DNA of 64,000 nucleotides, from NCBI GenBank assembly GCA_003134995.1, contig PLDC01000029.1, positions 245,662 through 309,661 on the forward strand, in the 5' to 3' direction. Both the position numbers and the translations under genes were made by a program. Below the pieces are notes generated by a model. The model saw only the letters and a list, made by a program, of their open reading frames with translations, searched no databases and was not told the DNA's origin. This document shows positions 27,291-35,611 of this stretch, one piece after another (the first letter of the stretch is position 1; each line of letters begins with the position of its first letter). Origin of the DNA: Acidobacteriaceae bacterium. GTDB taxonomy: Bacteria > Acidobacteriota > Terriglobia > Terriglobales > Acidobacteriaceae.

Positions 27291-29078
27291 ATGCGACCCT
27301 CGCTTCCCAAGTGGCTTCTTTCTGTCTGTTTTGGATTAAGCCTAACGGCGATCCTTCTGGCACAGATTGCCCCACCCAAAGCTCCGGCGAGTTCGCCGAA
27401 AGAAAAATCGCAATCCCTGCCGCGGTTCGAAGACGTCGCGCAGAAGGCCGGTCTGACCGTACCGCATATTTCTTCTCCCGACAAAAAGTACATCGTCGAA
27501 TCGATGAGCGGCGGCGTGGGACTGATCGATTGCGACAACGATGGCAAGCTCGACATCATCACCGTCAACGGCTCCACGGTGCAGCGTTACCGCGCGGGCG
27601 GAGACTTGATGATCACGCTTTACCATCAGGATAGCGACCCGAAGAATACTGATCTTAAGAATAACGAAATCCACTTCACCGACATCACCACCGCCGCGGG
27701 GCTCACTCACAAGGGCTGGGGCATGGGCGTCGCCGTGGCCGATTACGACAACGACGGCTTGCAGGATATCTACGTCACCGGCTTCGGCGGTAACGCGCTA
27801 TATCACAATCTGGGCAACTGCAAGTTTGAAGATGTAACCGAGAAGGCCGGCGTAGGCGCTGGCGGATTCAGCACCGGAGCGGCATGGGCCGACTACGACC
27901 GCGACGGCCGCGTCGATCTTTTTGTCTCGCGCTACGTTCACGTCGATATCGACAACCTGCCGCAGTTCGGCAACGATCCGCGCTTCTGCCGCTTCAAGGG
28001 CATGCTGGTGCAGTGCGGTCCGTGGGGAATGCCCGGCGAATCGGATCTGCTGTTTCACAACAAAGGCGATGGCACCTTCGAGGAAGTTTCGAAGAAGGCT
28101 GGCGTCGACGATCCGCATCATTATTACGGCCTGGGCGCGACCTGGGGAGATTACGACAACGATGGCTGGCCCGATCTTTATGTGGCGAACGATGCCGGGC
28201 CGAATTTTCTGTACCGCAACAAGCATGACGGAACCTTTGAGGATGTCGGATTGCTCGATGGCGTTGCGCTGAGCGGCGACGGCATGGAGCAGGGCTCGAT
28301 GGGAGTGGACTGGGGCGACTATCTTCACGAAGGCCGCCTGTCGATGATCGTCACAAATTTTGTGGAGCAAGGCTCGACCCTCTATCACAACCTGGGCAAA
28401 GACAACTTCGCCGATGTGAGCGTGCGAGCCAAGTTGATGAAGCCGACCTATCCTTTGGTGGGTTGGGGCACGGCCTTCTTCGATATGGATAATGACGGCT
28501 GGCTCGATCTGTTCATCGCGAACGGCCACGTCTACCCGCAAGTGGATTCGATTCCCGGCGGCACGCCCTACCGGCAGCCGATGCTGCTCTTCCGCAACCA
28601 CCGCGACGGAACCTTCGACGATGTTTCTTCAGTGCTAGCGAACATGCCTGCGCAATCGAGGCGGGGTGCGGCGTTTGGAGACATCAACAACGACGGCAAC
28701 GTCGACATCGTGGTGCTGAATGTAGGCGAACCGCCATCACTTTTGCTAAATCGCACCGTAAGCACAAATCACCGCGTGCTGTTCAAACTGGTAGGAACGA
28801 AAAGCAACAAAGCCGCGATTGGCGCGCGAGTCACCGTGAAAGCCGGCACGCTGGTGCAGTTCAGCGAAGTGCGTGGCGGCGCCAGCTACCTCTCGCAGAA
28901 TGATTTGCGCCTGCATTTCGGTTTGGCGGCGAACGACAAGATGACTGAAGTAAGCATTCGCTGGCCGAACGGAGAAACAGAAATCCTGCGAGACATACCC
29001 GCCGATTTTATTTACACCGTAGTCGAAGGCGCGGGAGTTCAGCAGAAAGTGGCACTCCCGCCACTGTCGCCACGCTGA
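27291..29078 (+). CDS. CRTAC1 family protein (FG-GAP/VCBS repeats plus ASPIC/UnbV)
   Basis: 595-aa exported protein of the CRTAC1 type. A signal peptide (PSLPKWLLSVCFGLSLTAILLAQ) is followed by a beta-propeller of FG-GAP/VCBS repeats with calcium-binding DxDxDG loops: DCDNDGKLDI, DYDNDGLQDIYV, DYDRDGRVDLFV, DYDNDGWPDLYV, DMDNDGWLDLFI and DINNDGNVDIVV. The C-terminal ASPIC/UnbV domain (about 490-570) shows FKLVGTKSNKAAIGARVTV...GGASYLSQNDLRLHFGL and a final IRWPNGE. The function of bacterial members is unknown; they are abundant in Acidobacteria and Planctomycetes. A second and third member lie at 35608-40902. Confidence 0.93.
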   Translation: MRPSLPKWLLSVCFGLSLTAILLAQIAPPKAPASSPKEKSQSLPRFEDVAQKAGLTVPHISSPDKKYIVESMSGGVGLIDCDNDGKLDIITVNGSTVQRYRAGGDLMITLYHQDSDPKNTDLKNNEIHFTDITTAAGLTHKGWGMGVAVADYDNDGLQDIYVTGFGGNALYHNLGNCKFEDVTEKAGVGAGGFSTGAAWADYDRDGRVDLFVSRYVHVDIDNLPQFGNDPRFCRFKGMLVQCGPWGMPGESDLLFHNKGDGTFEEVSKKAGVDDPHHYYGLGATWGDYDNDGWPDLYVANDAGPNFLYRNKHDGTFEDVGLLDGVALSGDGMEQGSMGVDWGDYLHEGRLSMIVTNFVEQGSTLYHNLGKDNFADVSVRAKLMKPTYPLVGWGTAFFDMDNDGWLDLFIANGHVYPQVDSIPGGTPYRQPMLLFRNHRDGTFDDVSSVLANMPAQSRRGAAFGDINNDGNVDIVVLNVGEPPSLLLNRTVSTNHRVLFKLVGTKSNKAAIGARVTVKAGTLVQFSEVRGGASYLSQNDLRLHFGLAANDKMTEVSIRWPNGETEILRDIPADFIYTVVEGAGVQQKVALPPLSPR

Positions 29079-29160
29079 ATCCTTAGGCTTCGCGGCCATT
29101 GCTCCTGGAGAAATGAGCGAGACCGCGATTTATCAATAGTTGGAACCTTGAACCTTCCAC

Positions 29161-29739
29161 TCATTGAAGGAAGTCACCTGTCTCTGCATTTGCGGCGACG
29201 TGGAGTTTAGCACTGGAAATGTCCGTGCCTTTGACGTCGTAAAACACGAGCCAGATTAACTGCTTCACACCCTTATCCCACATCATCGCGTACCGAATCT
29301 CCGTGTCTGGATTCTTCTCCAGTAATGATCTTCCACCATGTTCTTCAGACACGCGAAAGGCAGCATCGCTATCCGCCTTAATCCTTGAAGGATCAATAGC
29401 GGTCTGCTTGCCTTGCGGTTCGTAGTCCGACAGTTCGCCTTGTGTGACAGCGCCTCCCCGCCAATAGAAACCAGCGCTTTTCTTCTTGGCGACGGAAATG
29501 ACGACTGCTCGCCATTCATTGCAGACTCCGTCACGCGGAGGCTTCTGGCACATGCCCGAAAACAGTCGGATCGCGTTCGCGTCTGGAGACCACTGGTTAG
29601 CAGTCGTGATCATGCTTTGAAGAGCGTCGCGACCCGTGATCCAATCGCTTGCTGCCTGGCTTGATGCTCCGCTGCGGCAAGCGACACAGACCAGCAGGCA
29701 CACCCAGACTGTCTGTTTTATAGGGTTAATTAATTTCAC
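29161..29739 (-). CDS. Small secreted protein or lipoprotein of unknown function
   Basis: 192 aa. The N-terminus (KLINPIKQTVWVCLLVCVACRSG) looks like a signal peptide with a possible lipobox at LVCVAC. The mature part is a mixed alpha/beta domain with RDALQSMITTANQWSPDANAI at the start and YDVKGTDISSAKLHVAANAETGDFL at the end. The last stretch is reminiscent of PepSY-like strands, but this is only an impression. It contains paired cysteines (C...C in GMCQKPPRDGVCNEW). It is on the minus strand, 90 nt upstream of the MFS gene region, and probably monocistronic. Confidence 0.65.
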   Translation of the reverse strand: MKLINPIKQTVWVCLLVCVACRSGASSQAASDWITGRDALQSMITTANQWSPDANAIRLFSGMCQKPPRDGVCNEWRAVVISVAKKKSAGFYWRGGAVTQGELSDYEPQGKQTAIDPSRIKADSDAAFRVSEEHGGRSLLEKNPDTEIRYAMMWDKGVKQLIWLVFYDVKGTDISSAKLHVAANAETGDFLQ

Positions 29740-29828
29740 GTCAGCAGCTTACACCTAACAAATGGACGGTTCAAAGATTAGTTTACGAAACCAGGCGTCA
29801 GCACTCACGGAGAACTCGCCGGCCACTC

Positions 29829-31154
29829 CTACACAATCCCCAGTTGTTTCTGAATCTCCTCCAGCGGCACGCCCTTCGTTTCCGGAACCATGGTCTTCAC
29901 CCAAATCAGTTGCAGAACCATCATGCCGGTAAAGAACAAGAAAACGTAACCGGTCGGGAACCGGGTGACCATGGCCGGAAAGAAAGTTGTGAGCAGGGCA
30001 GCGAAGATCCAGTGCGTGAAGCTGCCGAGCGTCTGACCTTCTGCACGATGACGATTGGGAAATATTTCGGAAATCAGAACCCAGATCACCGCGCCCTGGC
30101 CAACCGCGTGAGCAGCGATGAACGCGAAAATGCACACCGGCACGATTGAGTAATGCCCGGTAAAGAAGGCCCACGCAACAAGACCGAGCGAGGCGATGTA
30201 GCCGAACGATCCGATGTAAAGAAGCGTTCGTCGGCCAAGCCGGTCAATCAGCCAAAGGCCGACAAAAGTGAAAACAAGATTGGTAAGGCCAATGCCGATC
30301 GATTGCAAGAGCGCGGCCTTCGCGCCGAGGCCTGTAAGTTCAAAGATGCGCGGCGCAAAATACAAAATCGCATTGATGCCCGACATTTGATTGAAGAACG
30401 CAACCAGAATGGCAAGCATGATCGGCTTGCGCAGACGCGCAGTCCAGAAATGTCCCGACGACGCCTGCTCCGATGACGCGGCGATAATCGAATCAGCCTC
30501 GGCTGCTACGTCGGCTTGGGAAGCCCCGGGTTCAATTCGTTGAAGCACTTGCAGCCCAGCTTCGCGATCGCCTTTCCCGCTCAGCAGCCACCGTGGACTC
30601 TCCGGAAGCCCAAAGCAGAACACAGCATAGAGCAGCGACGGAAACGCGGCGACACCCAGCATCCAACGCCAAGCGTTGTCGCCGACGCCCGCCAGAAGCG
30701 CATTCGAGACGAATGCGATCAGGATGCCGAAGACAATATTGAACTGAAACATTCCGGCGAGCCGCCCGCGATACTTCGGCGGCGCAATCTCGGAAATATA
30801 CATTGGAGCAACCACCGTCGAAATGCCGATGCCCAACCCGCCGATAACGCGTGCAGCAATGAAAACAGTAACGTTGGGCGCCAAAGCCGAACCCACTGCT
30901 CCGATCAGGTAAAGAATGCCGATCCAGAGCAGCGTAGCCTTGCGTCCAAACCGATCAGCCGGCCAGCCGCCGAGCAGGGAACCAACCACGGTGCCGTAAA
31001 GTGCCGAAGCCATGGCAATGCCATGCAGTCCGGGGCTCAGTCCCCAAAGCATCTGAATGGTTTTTTCTGCGCCGGAAATGACGACAGTGTCGAAGCCGAA
31101 AAGAAATCCGGCAAGCGCCGACGTGAGCGACCAGAAGAAGATGCGAGCGTTCAT
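29829..31154 (-). CDS. MFS sugar transporter (sugar porter family)
   Basis: 441-aa, 12-helix proton symporter of the sugar porter family (XylE/GLUT-like), bringing a hexose or pentose into the cell. Signature motifs: GFLFGFDTVVISGA in helix 1, GGWPADRFGRKATLL (loop 2-3), PESPRWLL (end of helix 6), QMSGINAILYFAPRIF (helix 7), DRLGRRTLLYIGS (loop 8-9) and PETKGVPLEEIQ at the C-terminus. These match the family closely. The true start is taken as the ATG ending at 31154. The frame continues upstream into the heptameric repeat array and has no ribosome site there. The sugar specificity cannot be assigned. Confidence 0.94.
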   Translation of the reverse strand: MNARIFFWSLTSALAGFLFGFDTVVISGAEKTIQMLWGLSPGLHGIAMASALYGTVVGSLLGGWPADRFGRKATLLWIGILYLIGAVGSALAPNVTVFIAARVIGGLGIGISTVVAPMYISEIAPPKYRGRLAGMFQFNIVFGILIAFVSNALLAGVGDNAWRWMLGVAAFPSLLYAVFCFGLPESPRWLLSGKGDREAGLQVLQRIEPGASQADVAAEADSIIAASSEQASSGHFWTARLRKPIMLAILVAFFNQMSGINAILYFAPRIFELTGLGAKAALLQSIGIGLTNLVFTFVGLWLIDRLGRRTLLYIGSFGYIASLGLVAWAFFTGHYSIVPVCIFAFIAAHAVGQGAVIWVLISEIFPNRHRAEGQTLGSFTHWIFAALLTTFFPAMVTRFPTGYVFLFFTGMMVLQLIWVKTMVPETKGVPLEEIQKQLGIV

Positions 31155-31163
31155 GGTTGAAGA

Positions 31164-31198
31164 AGTAGCTAGTACCCAGTACCTAGTACCGAGAACTG
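31164..31198. repeat. Heptameric tandem repeat, unit AGTACCn (5 units)
   Basis: Five 7-bp units: AGTAGCT, AGTACCC, AGTACCT, AGTACCG and AGAACTG. They lie immediately upstream of the MFS start codon. Confidence 0.82.
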
Positions 31199-31239
31199 AG
31201 TGCTGCTGGAAACTGAGAACTTGGCCCAACAAAACCAAG

Positions 31240-31282
31240 ATTCCTCCGCCCCTCGCTTTCGCTCGGGGGTCGGAATGACAAA
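31240..31282. repeat. Degenerate relative of the 102-bp element arm
   Basis: Reads GATTCCTCCGCCCC, then a CTCGCTTTCGCTCGGGGG hairpin-like core, then TCGGAATGACAAAG. The final TCGGAATGACAA matches the tail at 54009-54019, and the layout matches the arm of the 46091 copy. Confidence 0.6.
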
Positions 31283-31290
31283 GACTTTCT

Positions 31291-31346
31291 GAGAACTGAG
31301 AACTGAGAACTGAGAACCGAGAACCGAGAACTGAGAACCGAGAACT
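31291..31346. repeat. Heptameric tandem repeat, unit GAGAACT/GAGAACC (8 units)
   Basis: Eight contiguous 7-bp units: five GAGAACT and three GAGAACC in mixed order. They end 4 nt before the stop codon of the rhodanese gene. Confidence 0.9.
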
Positions 31347-31350
31347 GCGT

Positions 31351-31728
31351 TCATCCCCTCGTTAGCGGATATCCCTTCTCTCGCCAGTCGCGAATGCCGC
31401 CGTCCATCGAAATCACATTCGTGTAGCCCATCTTCTGCAGATTGTCGGCGGCCAGCGCCGAGCGGAATCCGCCTCCGCAGTAAAGCACAATCTCCGCATT
31501 GAGATCAGGCACGCGGGCTTCGATGTCGCGCTCAATGATGCCTTTGCCAAGGTGTATCGCGCTCGGCAGATGATCTTTAGCGAATTCGCTCTCTTCGCGC
31601 ACGTCCACCAGGGTGAACTTCGATCCGTGATCCATCTTCTTCTTCACTTCCTCGACGTTAGTTTCGCGCACTCGCTTCTTGGCGTCGTCCACAATCTTCA
31701 AAAAACGCGGAGGATGTTGCTGGGCCAT
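31351..31728 (-). CDS. Rhodanese-like domain protein
   Basis: 125-aa single rhodanese domain (sulfurtransferase fold). It has the DVREESEFAKDHLPSAIHLGKG block, typical of the conserved rhodanese front half, and the active-site loop with a catalytic cysteine, YCGGGFRSALAA. Family members transfer sulfane sulfur to cyanide or cellular thiols. The cytoplasmic single-domain form often serves sulfur trafficking. Start: ATG ending at 31728 with AAAGGAG 5 nt upstream, better than the GTG two codons earlier. Monocistronic, divergent from the pseudouridine synthase gene. Confidence 0.92.
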   Translation of the reverse strand: MAQQHPPRFLKIVDDAKKRVRETNVEEVKKKMDHGSKFTLVDVREESEFAKDHLPSAIHLGKGIIERDIEARVPDLNAEIVLYCGGGFRSALAADNLQKMGYTNVISMDGGIRDWREKGYPLTRG

Positions 31729-31810
31729 AAACACTCCTTTAGCAGGTCAGTCGCAACGATCAACATCCTACACGAAGCTTGAGGCCCGAATTCTCATTTA
31801 GCATGAACGG

Positions 31811-32587
31811 GTGAGGAAATCGAGAGAAGCAAAGCCGCGACAAATCCGGCACATCGGCCTGGCCCGTGCTTTGTCGAAGGCTGGATACTGTTCGCGGTCC
31901 CGCGCTGCAGAACTAATTCGCGGCGGGCGTGTCAGCTTGAACGGAAAAATCCGGTACGACCCCGAGACGCCAGTTTCCGATCATCGTGATCGGATTGCTG
32001 TCGACGGCAAAGCAATCGAGGCGCAAAGCAGAATCTACGTCATGATGAACAAGCCTCGCGGCGTGGTGACAACTGCTGCGGATGAAAAAGGCCGCGAGAC
32101 GGTGTACGCATTGTCAAATGAGAAGAGAGAAAAATCCCCGCCATGGGTGGCGCCAGTCGGCCGTCTCGACAAGGCCAGCGAGGGATTGCTCTTGCTGACC
32201 AACGATTCAGAATGGGGCGCGCGTATCGCGGCGCCGGAAACGCACTTGGATAAGACTTACCACGTGCAAGTAGGAGCTGTTGCAGATGAGCACTTCGTCC
32301 AGGCCTTGATGCGAGGAGTGCAAGCGCAAGGCGAGGTCTTGCGCGCCAAACGCGCACGCTGCCTGCGCGCGGGCCAGAAGAACTGTTGGCTCGAGCTTAT
32401 TCTCGACGAAGGCAAGAATCGCCAGATCCGCCGCATGACGGAGGCCATGGGCGTCGAAGTATTGCGCTTGATCCGCGTGGCCGTCGGACCACTGCAATTA
32501 GGCAATCTGGCGAAAGGCGAACACCGTGCCCTGTCCGTGGACGAGAAGCGAATGCTCGACCGCGCCTTGCGAAAATTCAAAGAATAG
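31811..32587 (+). CDS. Ribosomal pseudouridine synthase, RsuA/RluB family
   Basis: 258-aa enzyme that isomerises a specific uridine in rRNA. An S4 RNA-binding domain lies at the N-terminus (about 17-65, RALSKAGYCSRSRAAELIRGGRVSLNG). The catalytic domain carries GRLDKASEGLLLLTND with the catalytic Asp. The C-terminal LDEGKNRQIRRMTEAMG block is characteristic of the RsuA/RluB/RluE/RluF branch. GTG start without a strong ribosome site. Which rRNA position is modified cannot be fixed from sequence, though S4 plus length fits RluB best. Confidence 0.93.
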   Translation: MRKSREAKPRQIRHIGLARALSKAGYCSRSRAAELIRGGRVSLNGKIRYDPETPVSDHRDRIAVDGKAIEAQSRIYVMMNKPRGVVTTAADEKGRETVYALSNEKREKSPPWVAPVGRLDKASEGLLLLTNDSEWGARIAAPETHLDKTYHVQVGAVADEHFVQALMRGVQAQGEVLRAKRARCLRAGQKNCWLELILDEGKNRQIRRMTEAMGVEVLRLIRVAVGPLQLGNLAKGEHRALSVDEKRMLDRALRKFKE

Positions 32588-32695
32588 TATGTTTGCATTA
32601 TTCCCACCGCTCCCTCGTCTGAGTAACTTGGTTCGCACACGATTTCGGTCGCTGGGGGACTGAGATCTGATTTCGCAAGCGCCTAACCGTTTCCA

Positions 32696-35611
32696 ATGAA
32701 AGCGAACACATCATCCAAGGATTTAGTCGGTAGAGCTTTGTCTTGGCTTCTGCCGTTTCTCGTCATCTCCGCCGCGTACCTCTACACGTTCCCGCAGCCA
32801 AACCTTTTCTATGCCGGTGTGGTGCTGTTGCACGCGCTGGGCGGCGTGGTTACTGCGATCTTGCTCGTCCCCGCACTCGTTCGCAGGCTTCGCAGCGGAA
32901 ACTTTCTGGCGCGGGCGGGCTGGTTGCTCGTCGCGGCAGGAGCGGTGTTGGGAATTATTCTGATCAAGACCGGCACGCCGCGCACCGAGTGGAAGTGGCT
33001 TTATTTCCACATTTTGATTTCGCTTCTCGGCGTTGGACTTCTGATCGCAAACAAACTCGGTGAACGTGGATGGTTAGCCGCGAACGCCGGAGCAACCATC
33101 CTCCGCGTAGCAATCTGCCTGGCCGTGCTCGCCGGAGTCGGCTGCGGCGCGCGCTACATGCGCGAAAGTTGGCAGACGCGCGGCCGCATTCAGAATCCCA
33201 TCATGCCTCCCGACAACATGAACGGCGAAGGCGATGGCCCCGAAGGCTCGTTCTTCCCCAGCTCCGCGCAGGTTTACGGCAAGCAAAAGATTCCCAGCAA
33301 GTTCTTCATGGAGTCCGACTCCTGCAAACGTTGTCACGAAGATATCTACAACCAGTGGTTCAGTTCGGCGCACCATTTTTCTTCGTTCAACAATCAGTGG
33401 TATCGCAAGTCGATCGAGTACATGCAAGATACGGTTGGCACCAAGCCGTCGAAATGGTGCGGCGGATGCCACGATCCGGCCGTGCTCTACAGCGGCTTGA
33501 TGGATACGCCGATCAAACAGATCGTGCATCGCCCCGAATCGCAGGCAGGCCTGGGCTGCATGATGTGCCATTCCATTGCCGACGTGAAAAGCACGATGGG
33601 ACAGGCCGACTTTTATTTGGAGTATCCCAAGCTGCATGAATTGGCCGCCGACAAAAATCCCGTTGCTCGCGCGTTGCATGATTTCCTGATCCGGCTGAAC
33701 CCCGAGCCGCACCGCCGCGTTTTTCTCAAGCCGTTCATGAAAACGCAGACGGCGGAGTTTTGCTCGACCTGTCACAAAGTTCATCTCGACGTTCCGGTGA
33801 ATCATTACCGCTGGTTCCGTGGCTTCAACGAGTACGACAACTGGCAGGCCAGTGGAGTTTCCGGCCAAGGCGCGCGCTCGTTTTACTACCCGCCCAAGCC
33901 GCAGCAGTGCGCCGATTGCCACATGCCGGCAGAGTCTTCGCAAGATGCGGGCAACATCAACGGAGTCGTGCACTCGCATCGCTTCCCCGGTGCGAATACT
34001 GCTGTGCCGACGGCGAATGAAGATGCGGCGCAGTTGAAACTGACCGAAGGATTCTTAAAGAGCGGCGCACTTACGGTGGATATTTTTGCTGTATCTCCAG
34101 CACAGGCCTTGGTGAAGTCGGGTGCCACCGGTCAATCGGATCTGGCAACAACGTTCGGGGTGGGCGAGGAAGCCGAAACCAAAATTACTGCTAACGCGGG
34201 TGGGGAAGTTGCACCGATTACGGCTCCGCTGAACCGCGTGCATCCAGCATTGCGACGCGGCGATACCGTGCGCGTGGATGTCGTCGTACGAACAAAGAAG
34301 GTTGGACACTTTTTCCCCGGCGGCACTGTCGACGCTTACGACACGTGGCTCGAACTGAAGGGCACTGACGACAAAGGCCAGACCATCTTCTGGAGTGGCA
34401 TGGCCGAGGACGGTGGCAAGGGTCCGGTCGAAAAGGGCGCGCACTTCTATCGCTCGTTGCAGATCGATGCCCATGGCAATCCCATCAACAAGCGCAACGC
34501 TTGGGCGACGCGCGCGGTGGTGTATGTTCGGCTGATTCCGCCGGGCGCGGCCGACACGGTGCATTACCGCATGTCGATCCCTGAAAACGCCGGCGACAAG
34601 ATCACACTGCACGCGCGCCTGTGCTATCGCAAGTTCTCTTGGTATGGCACGCAAGAAGCTTTTGCCGGACAGCCCGACCCGGCATCGAAGGGCACAGTTT
34701 CGCCTGACTTCGACGACCGCACGACTGTGTTCACGGCATCGCTGAGCGGCGTTTCGGCGAAGCAGGAAAAAATTCCTGACCTGCCCATCGAGACTGTAGC
34801 CGAGAATGAAGTGACGTTGCCGGTAATCGCTCACAACGCGCCTGCGCCTGGGCCGAAGACCATTGTGAAAAAAGAAGAATGGCAGCGCTGGAACGATTAC
34901 GGTATCGGCCTGTTCCTCCAAGGCGATCTCAAGGCTGCGGCGGCTGCATTCCAAAAAGTGATCGAGGCCGATCCGAATAATCCTGACGGATGGGTGAATA
35001 TTGGCCGCTGTGCCGTGCAGGAAGGCGATATGGAGCGCGCGCGCACCGTGCTCGAAAAAGCATTGACTCTTTCTCCGAATCTTGCGCGGGCCAACTTTTT
35101 CTATGCTCGCGTGCTGCGTGCTGACGGCAACTATGATGGTGCTGCCGCGCGCTTGCGCATTGTCCTCGCACAGTATCCGCGCGACCGCGTTGCGCTCAAC
35201 GACCTGGGGCGCGTTCTTTTCCTGCAACGCAAGTATGCGGACGCGGTGAATGTTCTGCAATCTGTATTCGCCATCGACCCCGAAGATCTGCCGGCGCACT
35301 ATAACTTGATGCTATGTTACAGCGGACTGGGAAATGAAAAGCTGGCGAAAGAACACCAGGCGCGGTACCTGCGATTCAAAGCCGATGAATCTTCGCAGGC
35401 GATTACCGGACCGTATCGCCAGGCGCATCCGGAAGACAACAATGAAAGGCAGTCGATTCACGAGCATGTGTCGGTGCCGCTGCCGGGGCTGATGTCAAAT
35501 CATACTGCGACCGTCCGAGCCACCAATCACGTAGGGACAGCCGCTTCGACTGTCCAGTCGGGCAAGGCCCGCATGGCGTCCAGCGCCTCCGCGACCGGTG
35601 GATCAAGATGA
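32696..35611 (+). CDS. Membrane-anchored pentaheme cytochrome c with C-terminal TPRs
   Basis: 971-aa protein. About five hydrophobic helices occupy residues 14-150. A large periplasmic part follows with five CxxCH heme-binding motifs: CKRCH (about 210), CGGCH (255), CMMCH (288), CSTCH (356) and CADCH (405). These lie in the pattern of multiheme cytochrome c554/NrfA-like electron carriers. A beta-rich domain lies at about 440-720. TPR helices at about 735-880 (WNDYGIGLFLQGDLKAAAAAFQKVIEADPNNP, broken into repeats) end the fold. The last about 30 residues (VGTAASTVQSGKARMASS...) derive from a palindromic repeat. The stop overlaps the next gene's ATG (ATGA), so the two are translationally coupled. 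Likely role: electron transfer at the envelope, with the partner unknown. Confidence 0.88.
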   Translation: MKANTSSKDLVGRALSWLLPFLVISAAYLYTFPQPNLFYAGVVLLHALGGVVTAILLVPALVRRLRSGNFLARAGWLLVAAGAVLGIILIKTGTPRTEWKWLYFHILISLLGVGLLIANKLGERGWLAANAGATILRVAICLAVLAGVGCGARYMRESWQTRGRIQNPIMPPDNMNGEGDGPEGSFFPSSAQVYGKQKIPSKFFMESDSCKRCHEDIYNQWFSSAHHFSSFNNQWYRKSIEYMQDTVGTKPSKWCGGCHDPAVLYSGLMDTPIKQIVHRPESQAGLGCMMCHSIADVKSTMGQADFYLEYPKLHELAADKNPVARALHDFLIRLNPEPHRRVFLKPFMKTQTAEFCSTCHKVHLDVPVNHYRWFRGFNEYDNWQASGVSGQGARSFYYPPKPQQCADCHMPAESSQDAGNINGVVHSHRFPGANTAVPTANEDAAQLKLTEGFLKSGALTVDIFAVSPAQALVKSGATGQSDLATTFGVGEEAETKITANAGGEVAPITAPLNRVHPALRRGDTVRVDVVVRTKKVGHFFPGGTVDAYDTWLELKGTDDKGQTIFWSGMAEDGGKGPVEKGAHFYRSLQIDAHGNPINKRNAWATRAVVYVRLIPPGAADTVHYRMSIPENAGDKITLHARLCYRKFSWYGTQEAFAGQPDPASKGTVSPDFDDRTTVFTASLSGVSAKQEKIPDLPIETVAENEVTLPVIAHNAPAPGPKTIVKKEEWQRWNDYGIGLFLQGDLKAAAAAFQKVIEADPNNPDGWVNIGRCAVQEGDMERARTVLEKALTLSPNLARANFFYARVLRADGNYDGAAARLRIVLAQYPRDRVALNDLGRVLFLQRKYADAVNVLQSVFAIDPEDLPAHYNLMLCYSGLGNEKLAKEHQARYLRFKADESSQAITGPYRQAHPEDNNERQSIHEHVSVPLPGLMSNHTATVRATNHVGTAASTVQSGKARMASSASATGGSR
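35535..35590 (+). repeat. Palindromic repeat-like segment encoding the cytochrome C-terminus
   Basis: GTAGGGACAGCCGCTTCGACTGTCC forms a hairpin GGACAG/CTGTCC (35535-35540 and 35550-35555), followed by GTCGGGCAAGGCCCGC. It lies in frame at the very end of the cytochrome gene. Only this copy is in the window. Confidence 0.45.

Noticed and set aside
31155..31238. N-terminal extension of the MFS transporter
   Set aside because: The extra codons come from the AGTACC heptamer array and precede the natural start of a sugar-porter first helix.
31164..31346. CRISPR-like array
   Set aside because: The repeats are 7 bp, directly adjacent and without spacers. A CRISPR array needs repeats of about 23-40 bp separated by unique spacers.
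34055..35299. Antisense open frame under the cytochrome gene (414 codons)
   Set aside because: The sense strand has heme motifs and TPRs. The antisense product has no recognisable features.
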